Below are positions 17,519 to 26,495 of a stretch of DNA of 64,000 nucleotides, one piece after another; the stretch's first letter is position 1; each line of letters opens with the position of its first letter. The notes under the pieces were generated by a model. That model did no database searches, was not told the origin of the DNA, and worked only from the letters and a program-made list of their open reading frames with translations. Source of the DNA: Natronosalvus caseinilyticus (lineage in GTDB: Archaea; Halobacteriota; Halobacteria; Halobacteriales; Natrialbaceae); assembly GCF_017357105.1 (NCBI RefSeq), contig NZ_CP071596.1, positions 3,286,001-3,350,000 on the forward strand, in the 5' to 3' direction. A program made the translations under genes and the position numbers.

Positions 17519-19369
17519 ATGAACTGGCTGACGACCGGACTCACTGCACTCGTCGTCCTGACGGTGCTCGGCTCGCTATTCGTCGTCAGCCGACTCGATC
17601 CGCGGGAGCGACGCTGGCGGGAGGTCCTCGAGGACCGGTTCGTCCTCGGCGTGCCGTGGGGAACGCTGGTCGTCGTCGGCTTCGTGATCACCGTCTACCT
17701 CTTCGTCCAGGACGGGATCACCGACTTCGACAACCCCGTCGTAACGCCGTTTCGCGCGTGGTCATTCTTCTATCCGCTGGGCATCCTCACCGCTCCGTTC
17801 GCTCACGCCTACCCGGGTCACCTCACTGGGAACCTCACCGGCGCCGTCGTCGTGGCGCCCATCGCCGAGTACGCGTGGGGGCACTACGCGAACGGGAGTC
17901 GAACTCGAACCGTCGAGTCGAACTCGAGCACCTCGAGCACCTCGAGCACCTCAAGTACCTTGGGCGGCCTCGCCTCGACCCTCCTGACGAATCCCTGGCT
18001 TCGTGCCCTCGTCGTCTTCCCCACGGGCGTCCTCGCCGTCGGCGTGATCACCGGCCTCTTCGCGCTGGGCCCCGTCATCGGCTTCTCGGGCGTCGTCTTC
18101 GCCTTCGCGGGCTTCGCGATCGTTCGGTACCCCATCGTCACGCTCATCGGCGCCATCGGCGTCCACGGCACCCTGTCGACGATCTACGGCGCCCTCCAGC
18201 GGCCGATCGGGTGGTACGTCGTCCAGCCCCGGCCGCCGTCGGCCCCGTGGTGGGCGTCGACGGCCATCCAGGGTCACGCCCTCGGGTTCTTCGTCGGCCT
18301 CGTCGTCGCACTCGTGATTTTCGACCGCCGGGACGACGGCTACCGGCCGGACCCGCTCGCGATCTGGCTCGCCGTCCTCATCTACGGCTTCTCGAAGTCG
18401 CTCTGGGCGATCTACTGGTTCGACGGCGCGAACCGGTACGTCCTGTTTCGGGGCCCCGGCGTCGTCGTCGTCATCGCGCTCGCGCTCGTGATCACCATCG
18501 CGGTCGCTGGCTCCCAGCGATCGATCCTCCCAGCCCGTCTCGAGCGTCGGCTCTCGCGGCCGACCGCGCCGATACTCGAGGACGGCGGCCTCCTCTCCCG
18601 ATTACTCGCGAACGACGCGGCGACCAACGATCGACTCCACGAACTCGTCGCGCACCCGAAATCCCGGGTCCCATCGCTCGCGAGGACCTCGCGCCAGTAC
18701 GCGGCGGTCGTGGTCGTCTTCGTCGTTCTCGCGGCGATTTGCGGGCCAGCGATTCCGGTCAACCTGTTCGTCCTCGACGGGGACGACGCAGGCTCGACGG
18801 AAGGCACGCTCACCGTCGAGGACTACTCGATCACATATGCCGAACGCGCACAGAACCCGATCGCCTCCGTCGTCGACCTCGAGGCGTTCGACGCGGGAGG
18901 GGTCGAGGGCAGCGGCGTGATCGTCTCGAGTCCCGACCGTCACATCTGGTCGGAGTCCGTCTCCGCCCAGCGCCTAGCCTTCAGCGGCTCGGAAACCGTC
19001 CACGTCGGCGGCCCCGGCTGGCGGGAGTCGATCACCGCCACTCGCGCGGGGTGGACCCCCGTCGGGAACGACACCGTCTACCAGGTCTGGCTCGAGCACG
19101 ACGACCGGCGGGTGCTCGCCCACGCCTCGGAGCCGTCGACGGCTAATGCGATAATCGACGGCAAGAACGTCACGATCGTACCCGACGACGGCGCGTTCGT
19201 CCTCGAGGTCAGGGAGAACGAATCAGCCGACCCGGCCAGAGCCGACATTCCGGCAGCCGACGAGTCGGTCACGGTCGACGGCCTGGAGTTCACTCGTCTC
19301 AGGAACGACCTGTTCGTGACCACCGGCGAGACGACGGTTCAGATCGCGAGCAAGGAGACGTACAACTGA
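17519..19369 (+). CDS. Rhomboid-family intramembrane serine protease with C-terminal exported domain
   Basis: 616 aa. Residues 1-340 hold multiple membrane helices with the rhomboid marks: HLTGN near residue 102, GFSG with Ser190 as nucleophile, and GHALGFFVG with His253 as base. A Ser/Thr-rich linker at 131-147, encoded by 9 bp repeats, separates the HLTGN helix from the next one. After a last helix near 400-420 (VVVFVVLAAICGPAIPVNLFVL) a polar domain of about 190 residues follows, probably outside the cell. Substrates are unknown. The ATG lies just behind a GC-rich leader, and the gene is divergent from rpoL. Confidence 0.88.
   Translation: MNWLTTGLTALVVLTVLGSLFVVSRLDPRERRWREVLEDRFVLGVPWGTLVVVGFVITVYLFVQDGITDFDNPVVTPFRAWSFFYPLGILTAPFAHAYPGHLTGNLTGAVVVAPIAEYAWGHYANGSRTRTVESNSSTSSTSSTSSTLGGLASTLLTNPWLRALVVFPTGVLAVGVITGLFALGPVIGFSGVVFAFAGFAIVRYPIVTLIGAIGVHGTLSTIYGALQRPIGWYVVQPRPPSAPWWASTAIQGHALGFFVGLVVALVIFDRRDDGYRPDPLAIWLAVLIYGFSKSLWAIYWFDGANRYVLFRGPGVVVVIALALVITIAVAGSQRSILPARLERRLSRPTAPILEDGGLLSRLLANDAATNDRLHELVAHPKSRVPSLARTSRQYAAVVVVFVVLAAICGPAIPVNLFVLDGDDAGSTEGTLTVEDYSITYAERAQNPIASVVDLEAFDAGGVEGSGVIVSSPDRHIWSESVSAQRLAFSGSETVHVGGPGWRESITATRAGWTPVGNDTVYQVWLEHDDRRVLAHASEPSTANAIIDGKNVTIVPDDGAFVLEVRENESADPARADIPAADESVTVDGLEFTRLRNDLFVTTGETTVQIASKETYN
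17922..17957 (+). repeat. 9-bp tandem repeat encoding Ser/Thr linker
   Basis: About four copies of a CTCGAGCAC-type unit give repeated Ser-Ser-Thr inside the rhomboid gene; the last copy is diverged. Confidence 0.75.
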
Positions 19370-19387
19370 CCGCATTCCGAACCCGAA

Positions 19388-20086
19388 CTACGACCGCGAC
19401 TCCCGTCCCCGCCACTCGATCCGAAACACCTCGGCCTCGAGCACCGCCCGCTCGCGGTCGTGGAAGGCGAATCGGTGGTCGACCGGGAACTCGGCTCCGA
19501 ACGCATGGGTGACGGTGCCGCCCTCGTCGGCCGCGAACGACTCGACGAACGCCTGGCTCCCCTCGTTGTGGATGGTGTAGGAGACGTCGGCCAGGTCGGC
19601 GGCGGCCTCGAGGAACCGCCGATCTGCGTGGCGGTTACCTCGCTGGGCACCGAACGGCGGGTTCGAGAGGACGGTGACGGGCGCGGAGAGTCTCCCCCGC
19701 TCGAGTGGGAGTCGAGACGCGTCCGCGCGAATCCATTCGTAGCCCGAACTCGGTCCGACGCTCGAGGTGGCGCCGACCTCGCGAGCCGCCTCGCCGACGG
19801 TCCCCTCGTTGCGTCTCGCCTGGGTCAGGGCGTCGGCGTCGACGTCGACCCCGACGACGCCGTCGGGGGCGTACTGGCCCGCAGCCAGCGCCAGCATCCC
19901 CGTTCCGGTTCCAAGGTCGAGCACCATCGCGCCGGTCAGGTCACCCTGGACGGCGGCCAGGTGACCGAGGTGAGCGGCGAGCTCCGCGGGCGTGAGGTAC
20001 TGCTCGAGGTCGATGTCGGGAGCGGGAAAATCGGCAACTGACTCGAGAACGCGGGCGAGTTGTCGGCGGGAGAGCCCCGAGGGCAT
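19388..20086 (-). CDS. METTL5-family rRNA/DNA N6-adenine methyltransferase
   Basis: 232 aa Rossmann-fold methyltransferase. SAM motif I is VLDLGTGTGMLALAAG near residue 55. Acidic motif II is VVGVDVDADAL. The catalytic tetrapeptide NPPF is in VLSNPPFGAQRGNRHADRRFL, a form specific to METTL5-like N6-adenine enzymes. The usual substrate in the family is a single adenine of small-subunit rRNA; the archaeal target is inferred. It is 3 bp downstream of the next gene (20090-20497), so both are probably one transcript. Confidence 0.9.
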   Translation of the reverse strand: MPSGLSRRQLARVLESVADFPAPDIDLEQYLTPAELAAHLGHLAAVQGDLTGAMVLDLGTGTGMLALAAGQYAPDGVVGVDVDADALTQARRNEGTVGEAAREVGATSSVGPSSGYEWIRADASRLPLERGRLSAPVTVLSNPPFGAQRGNRHADRRFLEAAADLADVSYTIHNEGSQAFVESFAADEGGTVTHAFGAEFPVDHRFAFHDRERAVLEAEVFRIEWRGRESRS

Positions 20087-20089
20087 CGC

Positions 20090-20497
20090 CTACGCTTCGC
20101 GGTCGAGGGTAATGGGTGCGTCGAGTTCGAACGAGAGCCCTTCCCGGTCGGCGCGTTCGGCACAGGCCTCGAGCGCGGGACGGACCTTCTCGGCGTTCGC
20201 GACGTCGTCGCAATCGACGGTCACGGTGCCGACGCCGAGGAACGCGCCGGCGCGAACGTAGCTTCGAATACGATCGATTTCGGCTTGCGTGTCGAGCGAA
20301 CAGTCCTCCGCGAAACAGGCGTCGACCGTCAGGCCGGCCGGGAAGAGGTCGTTTCGCGTGAACTCGCGCTTGAGGTCGCGCAGGTACTCGGGGGCCGTCG
20401 AGTCGAGATCCGAGGCGTCGAGCGCCACGGGAGTGACGTCGGTCGGCCGACAGCGGTCGATCGTTCGCTCGAACTGGGGGGACGAAGTGGTGCTCAT
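20090..20497 (-). CDS. Conserved haloarchaeal protein upstream of METTL5-like gene
   Basis: 135 aa, acidic, soluble, function not recognised. The second half (VRAGAFLGVGTVTVDCDDVANAEKVRPALEACAERADREGLSFELDAP) looks like an alternating alpha/beta domain. Two cysteines near residue 70 (CFAEDC) may be structural. Start ATG 20497 is preceded by an AT-rich region suited to a promoter; the extension to 20629 has no haloarchaeal character. Its tight pairing with the METTL5 gene suggests a shared rRNA- or translation-related role (inference). It may be a DUF5813-type protein, but I am not certain. Confidence 0.7.
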   Translation of the reverse strand: MSTTSSPQFERTIDRCRPTDVTPVALDASDLDSTAPEYLRDLKREFTRNDLFPAGLTVDACFAEDCSLDTQAEIDRIRSYVRAGAFLGVGTVTVDCDDVANAEKVRPALEACAERADREGLSFELDAPITLDREA

Positions 20498-20658
20498 ACG
20501 ACGGCATACACAGGCCGCATACAAATAGTTTTGCAAATGCTTAGTAGTAATATAGTTTGGGGTCGAACGACAATAGTTCGCCGTGAGCGCCGGTGTCAGT
20601 GTCAGCGCCAGCGGACGGAGAACATACACTTAAGATAGCTGCCTGTCATGCCGTAGCC

Positions 20659-20829
20659 ATGGACGACTGCCCACGGTGCCAGGCTCCACTCGAGCGGCTC
20701 ACGCTGGGGGAGGTCACGACGATCGCGTGCAATCGGTGCGGATTCGCGGACGTACCCGTCGAACACGAGAGCCGAGAGATGGCGTACGAATCCTGGCAGG
20801 ACGCGTTCAACCGCTTTTACGAAACGTAG
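20659..20829 (+). CDS. Small zinc-ribbon protein
   Basis: 56 aa. Two CxxC knuckles, CPRCQAP at residues 4-10 and CNRCGF near 24, define a treble-clef or rubredoxin-like zinc site. The C-terminal helix is ESWQDAFNRFYET. Start at MDDCPRC; a TATA-like CTTAAGAT lies about 25-32 bp upstream. Small zinc-ribbon proteins of this type are common in haloarchaea, mostly without known function. Confidence 0.8.
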   Translation: MDDCPRCQAPLERLTLGEVTTIACNRCGFADVPVEHESREMAYESWQDAFNRFYET

Positions 20830-20927
20830 CGATCGCTGACGACCGTCGAACTCGAGGGAAACGCTATCGAAGAAAAACGCGAATTGGGACTCGAGAACCG
20901 GAACTCGAGAACCGGGAACCGGACGAG

Positions 20928-21953
20928 CTACTCGCTCGCAGCCGTCGCTTCGGCTTCCTCTTCCTCGTAATCGACGTCCTCGTCCGAACGAGCGGCGACG
21001 AGTCCACCGCGAGCGACGCTGTACAGCGGCTCGTCGGCGTGGCTCACACCACTGATCGAGAACGGGATCGCCGCGTCCTGCAAGTGGTCGCGGAACAGGG
21101 CCTCGAAGCCGTTGGGGCTCGAGGTCCCGCCGGTGACGACCACGGGCACGTCGAGGCCTTCCTCGACGTCCTCGTCGTCGACTTCCTTGACGATGTTCTC
21201 GATGACGTAGTCGAGGAGGTTCTCGTAGTAAATCGAGAGCGCACCCTCGACGCCGCCAACGTCGGTTGTGAAGTCGAGTTCGAAGTTGTCCTCCTTGATG
21301 GAGGTGACCTTGTCGACCGGGGTACCAGTCGCGCGGGCGGCCTGCTCGTCGATCCAGTCGCCACCGCGGGCGACGGAGAACTTCATGACCGGGACCGCGT
21401 AGTACGCGAGACAGACGTTCGTCATCCCGGCGCCGAAACTGATGCCGAGGCCGGTGAAGTTGTTGTCCGCGAGTTCCGAGTAGATGACAGACATCCCCTC
21501 GTTGATCGGTTCGGCATCGTAGCCGATGTCGTTGAGGAACGACTCGATCGTCTTCTGGTGGTAGAGCGTCGAGAGATCGTCGTCGATCGGATCGGCGGGG
21601 GTCGAGAAGTAGAGTTTCTCGTCGGGGTAGGACGGTTCGCCGACGACCTGCTCGATGATGAGCTTCATCATCGGGATCGCGCTCTTCTCGTCGGCCGAGA
21701 GGATGCCGTGTTTCATCGGCCGACGGGTTTCTTTGTTGAAGATGTTCGCGAAGTTGAGCGCGTCGTCACCGACGACGTACACCTTGTCGTCCTTTCGGAT
21801 GTGAAGGACTTCGCTCCGCGAGAGCATCTGCTCCGCCATATCGGAGTATTCGATTTCCACGAAGGAGTTACGCTGCTGCACAAATACGGTATCGGAACCA
21901 TCCTGCTGTGCCGACAGGATGTTCATTGTTCCAACGTCTAGGCCTTTGGCCAT
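20928..21953 (-). CDS. Salactin-like actin homologue (MreB-related filament protein)
   Basis: 341 aa actin-fold ATPase. Phosphate-1 loop [12 protein letters not shown] is at residues 4-15, phosphate-2-like [16 protein letters not shown] near 170, and the adenosine loop [13 protein letters not shown] near 276. The C-terminal tail is acidic. Length and motif wording agree with salactin, the dynamically unstable haloarchaeal actin described in Halobacterium salinarum (established knowledge). It should form cytoplasmic filaments involved in shape or DNA/cell-content partition. Start at the ATG 27 bp behind a TATA box, so the transcript is leaderless. Confidence 0.88.
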   Translation of the reverse strand: MAKGLDVGTMNILSAQQDGSDTVFVQQRNSFVEIEYSDMAEQMLSRSEVLHIRKDDKVYVVGDDALNFANIFNKETRRPMKHGILSADEKSAIPMMKLIIEQVVGEPSYPDEKLYFSTPADPIDDDLSTLYHQKTIESFLNDIGYDAEPINEGMSVIYSELADNNFTGLGISFGAGMTNVCLAYYAVPVMKFSVARGGDWIDEQAARATGTPVDKVTSIKEDNFELDFTTDVGGVEGALSIYYENLLDYVIENIVKEVDDEDVEEGLDVPVVVTGGTSSPNGFEALFRDHLQDAAIPFSISGVSHADEPLYSVARGGLVAARSDEDVDYEEEEAEATAASE

Positions 21954-21975
21954 GTTTCCTCAACTCCACTGACGG

Positions 21976-21984
21976 ATTATAAAT
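21976..21984 (-). promoter_or_regulatory. TATA box of the salactin-like gene
   Basis: ATTTATAAT on the minus strand is centred about 27 bp before the ATG at 21953, the classic leaderless spacing. Confidence 0.7.
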
Positions 21985-22049
21985 CTATGTGCGTTTATTT
22001 CCGGTACCGCTAGGTGTTATAAGCCCGGATTGCTCCACCGGTCAGCGCG

Positions 22050-22958
22050 TTAATTACGATTTACCAGCGAACGCAAACGCTCGAGCAGCCCCGAAAACGG
22101 GTTCGCAATGCGACGACCCTCGGCCTCTTTAGCGGCCTGTTCCTTGCGTCGCTGTTCTCGCAGTTCCTTGAGCTTCTGGGTCTGGTCGTCGACCGACGAC
22201 TCCGAGACGGCGGTCTTCTTCTCCCCACCCTTGAGCCCCTTGAGGCCCGCGACCTGCGCGTCGACGCCGCTCGAGCGCGTCGTCTTCGTCGCCATGTTCG
22301 TGTCCAGGTTTTCACTGTCGAACTCGTGGTCGGAAAACGTCAGTCGCTTGTGCTCGGACTTCTCGACGCCACCCCAGGAGAGTTCGACACCCTCCATCGC
22401 GGCGTCGATGTCGTCTCGAATTTCCTCGTCAGAGTAGGTGAGTTCCTCGCTGTTTTCATCCGATTTCGCGTCGTCGACGGCTCGGGCCATCTCGAGATAG
22501 TGCGCGATCAGCGCCGCCCCCGTCGAAGCGGTGACGCCGGCGAGTCCGACGGCGTAGACCGCGACGATCTGGGCGGTGTAATCGTTCCCGTACCCGTTCC
22601 AGTGATCGGGGTAGGCGTACAAGAATCCACCGACGGCCACGACCGTGACGGCGAGGCCGGCGATCGAGGTGTACAGGACACGTCGTTCCGACGGGAGCAA
22701 GACCACGATTCCCAGCATCAGGACGGGAAGCGAGATCATCGCGACGGAGTACGCCGGCTCTACCCATGCGAGGTGCGCCGGGGAGCGAGGCTCGAGTGTG
22801 CTACTCCACAGGTAAATGAGTAGCGCGACGGTCGCGAATCCGATACCACCGAGAAACAGTCCGAACCCGACGTACACATCGGTCCGGTCGTCCGGTTCGC
22901 CGATGTAGCGCCGGTAGAGGTCGAACAGGTACCCATCTGCAGGGTCTTCGGCTGCCAT
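22050..22958 (-). CDS. Four-TM membrane protein with cytoplasmic disordered tail (possibly CdpA-like)
   Basis: 302 aa. After a short soluble N-terminus (YLFDLYRRYIGEPDDRTDVYVG) come four hydrophobic helices between about residues 26 and 160. A charged cytosolic tail of 140 residues follows, ending in a Lys/Arg-rich coil (KELREQRRKEQAAKEAEGRR) and an amphipathic end. The layout resembles haloarchaeal proteins linked to cell division (CdpA / DUF7139 type), known to connect FtsZ to the membrane; this identity is a tentative recollection. Start MAAEDPADGY fits a GC-rich coding bias. It lies directly upstream of the salactin gene, same strand, with a 96 bp gap. Confidence 0.65.
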   Translation of the reverse strand: MAAEDPADGYLFDLYRRYIGEPDDRTDVYVGFGLFLGGIGFATVALLIYLWSSTLEPRSPAHLAWVEPAYSVAMISLPVLMLGIVVLLPSERRVLYTSIAGLAVTVVAVGGFLYAYPDHWNGYGNDYTAQIVAVYAVGLAGVTASTGAALIAHYLEMARAVDDAKSDENSEELTYSDEEIRDDIDAAMEGVELSWGGVEKSEHKRLTFSDHEFDSENLDTNMATKTTRSSGVDAQVAGLKGLKGGEKKTAVSESSVDDQTQKLKELREQRRKEQAAKEAEGRRIANPFSGLLERLRSLVNRN

Positions 22959-23077
22959 TGACCTCCATTTACCCTCCAGTATTATGACTGTTGGGACGAA
23001 AATTACTCGCTTCGTTCGCGATTGGTTCGAGCGGAACGCGAGTGACCAGAACGGTGGTTCAGGTCGGTGGAGGCCGC

Positions 23078-23470
23078 TCAGTCGTGACAACAGCCGCCAG
23101 CCTCGCTGCCGAAGTCCACCGCGAGCGGGTCCGAAATCGCCCGGTTGATCGACTCGAGACGCGCCGTCAGGTCGCCTTTCGCCTCGAGGAAGTCGGCCAT
23201 CGGCTCCATCGCGTGCAGTTCCTGCTGGGTCTCCTGGAGGTGTTGTAAGTCCTCCTGGGAGGCCGTCCCCGTCTGGCGGGCCATCATGAACTCCTGGCGC
23301 ACGCGCTCGAATTCGTCGATTTTCGTCTGAACTTCTTCGTCCGTTTCGACGGCGCGCTGGGCCTCCTCGAAGGCCTCGTACTCGGGCAGGGTCGTGATAG
23401 CTTCGCCGAGTGCTTCGCCGAGGGATTCGACGTCAGTCTCGGTCGGGTCGGGGGCGGTTTCGACGCTCAT
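23078..23470 (-). CDS. YlbF/YmcA-family regulator-like protein
   Basis: 130 aa, almost entirely helical. The pattern LGEAITTLPEYEAFEEAQRAVETDEEVQTKIDEFERVRQEFMMARQTG matches YlbF/YmcA proteins, which in Bacillus form a complex that controls RNase Y. The C-terminus GGCCHD has adjacent cysteines, which may bind a metal or an iron-sulfur cluster as in the bacterial complex. Start MSVETAPDP; the longer reading to 23626 overlaps the divergent dph2 promoter. RNase Y is not known in archaea, so the partner here is unknown. Confidence 0.8.
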   Translation of the reverse strand: MSVETAPDPTETDVESLGEALGEAITTLPEYEAFEEAQRAVETDEEVQTKIDEFERVRQEFMMARQTGTASQEDLQHLQETQQELHAMEPMADFLEAKGDLTARLESINRAISDPLAVDFGSEAGGCCHD

Positions 23471-23567
23471 GAACCCAGGTTGGGACGCGGGCCGTTTGTA
23501 TGTGCCGGATCCGCCATCGGCGCCGGAAACCCGCGTCGTTTTACGTCCGCGTCCGTAATATCGTCCA

Positions 23568-24617
23568 ATGAGCCAGGAGTCGGAGTACAGCGAGGGTGAC
23601 CTCCGGAACACGGGAATGTCCCTCAAACACGACCGGGAGTGGGACTACGAACTCGAGCGAATCGTCGAGGCCGTCGAGGAGAAGGACGCGAAGAAAATTG
23701 GGTTGCAGTTTCCCGAGGGATTGAAACGCCGCGGGCCGAAGGTGGCCGACGACCTCCGGGAACTGGTCCCCGAGGACGCGACGATCATGCTCTCGGGCCA
23801 GCCCTGCTACGGGGCCTGCGACCTCGACACCTACCTGATGAAACGCACCGACGTGTTCGTCCACTTCGGCCACTCGCCGATGAAGGACACGGACAAGGTC
23901 ATCTACGTCCCGCTGTTCTCGAACGTCGAGGTGACGCCGATCATCGAGGAAGCCCTCGAGACCCTCGAGCCGGCCGAGGAGACGCCGGACGTCGGACTCG
24001 TCACCACCGCCCAGCACATGAACCGGTTCGAGGAGATGCGCGTGTACCTCGAAGATCGCGGCTACGACGTGAAGACGCGTCGCGGCGACGACCGCCTGAC
24101 CCACGAAGGGCAGGTGCTGGGGTGCAACTACGCCAGCGCGGACGTCCCCGCCGACCAGGTGCTCTACGTCGGCGGCGGCAAGTTCCACCCGCTGGGGCTG
24201 GCGATGGAACACCCGGACAAGCACGTCGTCATCGCCGACCCGGTCAACAACGTCGTCACCGTCGCCGATACGGAGAAGTTCATGAAACAGCGCTACGGCG
24301 CCGTCCACCGCGCGATGGACGCCGAAAAGTGGGGCGTCATCTTCTGTACCAAAATCGGGCAGGGCCGCTGGGAGATGGCCCAGGAGATCCTCGAGGGCAA
24401 CGACGACGCCTACCTCATCACGATGGACGAAGTCACCCCCGACCGCCTGCGCAACTTCGATATGGACGCCTTCGTCAACACCGGCTGTCCCCGGATCACG
24501 ACCGACGATGGGCCGCGATTTCACAAGCCGATGCTGACCCCCGGCGAGTACGAAATCGCCGTCGGAAACGAACCCCTCGAGAGCCTCGAGTTCGACACGT
24601 TCCACGGGACCTGGTAG
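23568..24617 (+). CDS. dph2: Diphthamide biosynthesis enzyme Dph2
   Basis: 349 aa 4Fe-4S enzyme that transfers the aminocarboxypropyl group of SAM to the histidine of elongation factor 2. Cluster cysteines are spread over three domains: Cys80 (SGQPCYGACD), the Cys of VLGCNYASAD near 186, and the Cys of NTGCPRI near 306. KKIGLQFPEGL and YVGGGKFHPLG are family hallmarks. Length is standard for archaeal Dph2. Confidence 0.96.
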   Translation: MSQESEYSEGDLRNTGMSLKHDREWDYELERIVEAVEEKDAKKIGLQFPEGLKRRGPKVADDLRELVPEDATIMLSGQPCYGACDLDTYLMKRTDVFVHFGHSPMKDTDKVIYVPLFSNVEVTPIIEEALETLEPAEETPDVGLVTTAQHMNRFEEMRVYLEDRGYDVKTRRGDDRLTHEGQVLGCNYASADVPADQVLYVGGGKFHPLGLAMEHPDKHVVIADPVNNVVTVADTEKFMKQRYGAVHRAMDAEKWGVIFCTKIGQGRWEMAQEILEGNDDAYLITMDEVTPDRLRNFDMDAFVNTGCPRITTDDGPRFHKPMLTPGEYEIAVGNEPLESLEFDTFHGTW

Positions 24618-24673
24618 TCCACAGGACCTGTCGGTTCACGGGACCCAGTAACCGGACACCTGTTCGAGTCCGG

Positions 24674-25438
24674 TTAGCAGTTCTGTTTACAGTCTTCCGG
24701 TGGCCGAGCCTGGGCGTCGGTCGCCGCCTGGTGGTAACACGTGACACCGTCCCAGTCGACGACGTTCCACCACTCTTCGACGTAGGCCGACCGGTCGTTC
24801 TCGTACTGCAGGTAGTAGGCGTGCTCCCAGACGTCGAGCGCGAGGATCGGCACCGACCCCTGGTGAGCGAGGTCGTTCTGTCCCTCGAGCTGGCCGATCA
24901 CGAGTCCGTCCGCGAGCGGGTCGTAGAACAGCATCGCCCAGCCGCCGCCCTCGACGCCCTCGGCCGCCGCGGTGAACTCCGCGCGGAAGTTCTCGATCGA
25001 ACCGAAGTCGGCCTCGAGGGCCTCCCGCAACTCGCCGTCGGGGTCGCCGCCGCCGTTCGGACTCATCGTCTCCCAGAAGACGACGTGGTTGACGTGACCG
25101 GACAGGTTGAACGAGAAGTCGCGCTTCGCCGCCTGGATATCCTCGAAGTCGCCGTCGGCACGCATCTCCTCGAACGTCTCGAGGGCCTCGTTCGCGCCGT
25201 CGACGTACCCCTGGTGGTGTTTGCTGTGGTGCAGTTCCATAATGCGTTCGTCGATGTGCGGTTCGAGCGCGTCGTAGTCATAGGAGAGTTCGGGGAGTTC
25301 GTAGCTCATTTGCGTCTGTGAGTCCGCGTCGTGGTCGTCTGCCGAGACACCGGACGTCGTCGAGCCCAGTATCGCCGTGCCGGCCGCGATACCGAGCGTC
25401 TGGAGGACGGTTCGTCTGTCAGGTGTTGGCCGATGCAT
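24674..25438 (-). CDS. Superoxide dismutase (Fe/Mn type) with Tat signal
   Basis: 254 aa. Residues 1-34 form a twin-arginine signal (DRRTVLQTLGIAAGTAILG, then a small-residue cleavage region), so the enzyme is exported. The mature part from about residue 44 (MSYELPELSYDYDALEPHID) is a complete Fe/Mn-SOD. Metal ligands are in ELHHSKHHQGYV (first His), LSGHVNHVVFW (second His) and LDVWEHAYYLQY (Asp and His). The tail EDCKQNC adds two cysteines. Most haloarchaeal SODs are cytosolic. The internal Met44 could give a cytosolic form, but ATG 25438 keeps a full signal. Confidence 0.93.
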   Translation of the reverse strand: MHRPTPDRRTVLQTLGIAAGTAILGSTTSGVSADDHDADSQTQMSYELPELSYDYDALEPHIDERIMELHHSKHHQGYVDGANEALETFEEMRADGDFEDIQAAKRDFSFNLSGHVNHVVFWETMSPNGGGDPDGELREALEADFGSIENFRAEFTAAAEGVEGGGWAMLFYDPLADGLVIGQLEGQNDLAHQGSVPILALDVWEHAYYLQYENDRSAYVEEWWNVVDWDGVTCYHQAATDAQARPPEDCKQNC

Positions 25439-25581
25439 CAGGTGTGACTGTCACGAGTTTCTGAATGAATGTTCTGCAGGCGATAGACGGGTGGCGAAAT
25501 CCACCCCGTTGCAGCATTGACGTAGTAAACGTTTGGAACCGAACGACAACACTTACCCACCGCCCTCGCACAGACTCGAGC

Positions 25582-26424
25582 ATGGCAACGAGCGACTGGG
25601 GAGACTGGCTCCCGAACGCGATCGAATCGGCCGACCCCGACGGGGTCGCGATCTGGTACCTGGGCTGTAACGGCTTCGTCCTGAAGGGACGCGAGGGGAC
25701 GACCATCTACGTCGATCCCTACGTCGGCCTGGGCGACCCGCCACGGACGGTACGGATGGTTCCAGTCCCCTTCGACCCCGAGGACGTCGACCACGCCGAC
25801 GCCGTCCTGGTCACCCACGAACACACCGACCACGTCCATGGCCCGAGTCAGGCGCCGGTGCTGGCGAACTCGAGCGCCACGCTGTACGGCCCCGACGACA
25901 GCCTCGCGGTCGCGCGCGAAGACGAAGCGTGGACCGACAACTGGGACGTGAGGGACGACCAGTTCGCGGAAGTGACGGAGGGAGACACCGTCGAGATCGG
26001 CGAGTTCACGGTCCACGTCGAGGCGGCCAACGACCCCGACGCGACCCACCCCGTGAGCTACGTGATCGAACACGAGGCGGGCACGGTGTTCCACGGCGGC
26101 GACACCAAACCCCCCGAGGACGATTCGTTCGAGCGCATCGGCGAGGCGTACGACCTCGACCTCGGCATCCTCGCGTTCGGCACGGTCGGCACCATCCCCG
26201 ACAAGGAGACGGGCGAACCCGAGCGCACGCGATGGTACAACGACGAGAACCAGATTATCGAGTGTGCCGAGGTACTCGAGCTCGAGACCCTGCTCCCCAG
26301 TCACTGGGACATGTGGAAGGGGCTGACCGCCGATCCGAAAGTGCTCCACCACCACGCCCGGAGCTTCGATCACCCCGAGCGACTCGAGGTCGTCGAGATC
26401 GGCGATCGGGTCGATCTCGGCTGA
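25582..26424 (+). CDS. MBL-fold metal-dependent hydrolase (UlaG-like)
   Basis: 280 aa metallo-beta-lactamase fold. The zinc-binding HEHTDHVHG motif is near residue 80. IWYLGCNGFVLKG at the start, GTVFHGGDTKPPED and PSHWDMWKGLTADPK complete the pattern of UlaG-type lactonases, which open L-ascorbate-6-phosphate in bacteria. The actual haloarchaeal substrate is unknown. Start MATSDWGDW; the extension to 25465 would overlap the divergent SOD promoter. Confidence 0.88.
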   Translation: MATSDWGDWLPNAIESADPDGVAIWYLGCNGFVLKGREGTTIYVDPYVGLGDPPRTVRMVPVPFDPEDVDHADAVLVTHEHTDHVHGPSQAPVLANSSATLYGPDDSLAVAREDEAWTDNWDVRDDQFAEVTEGDTVEIGEFTVHVEAANDPDATHPVSYVIEHEAGTVFHGGDTKPPEDDSFERIGEAYDLDLGILAFGTVGTIPDKETGEPERTRWYNDENQIIECAEVLELETLLPSHWDMWKGLTADPKVLHHHARSFDHPERLEVVEIGDRVDLG

Positions 26425-26462
26425 GAAAGAGCCCGTTCGATCACCCGAACGAGCGCCCGTTC

Positions 26463-26470
26463 GTTTTAAG
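26463..26470 (+). promoter_or_regulatory. TATA box of the 26496 gene
   Basis: GTTTTAAG sits 26-33 bp before the ATG, indicating a leaderless mRNA. Confidence 0.65.
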
Positions 26471-26495
26471 GTAATGCTGAATTAACGTTGCTCGC

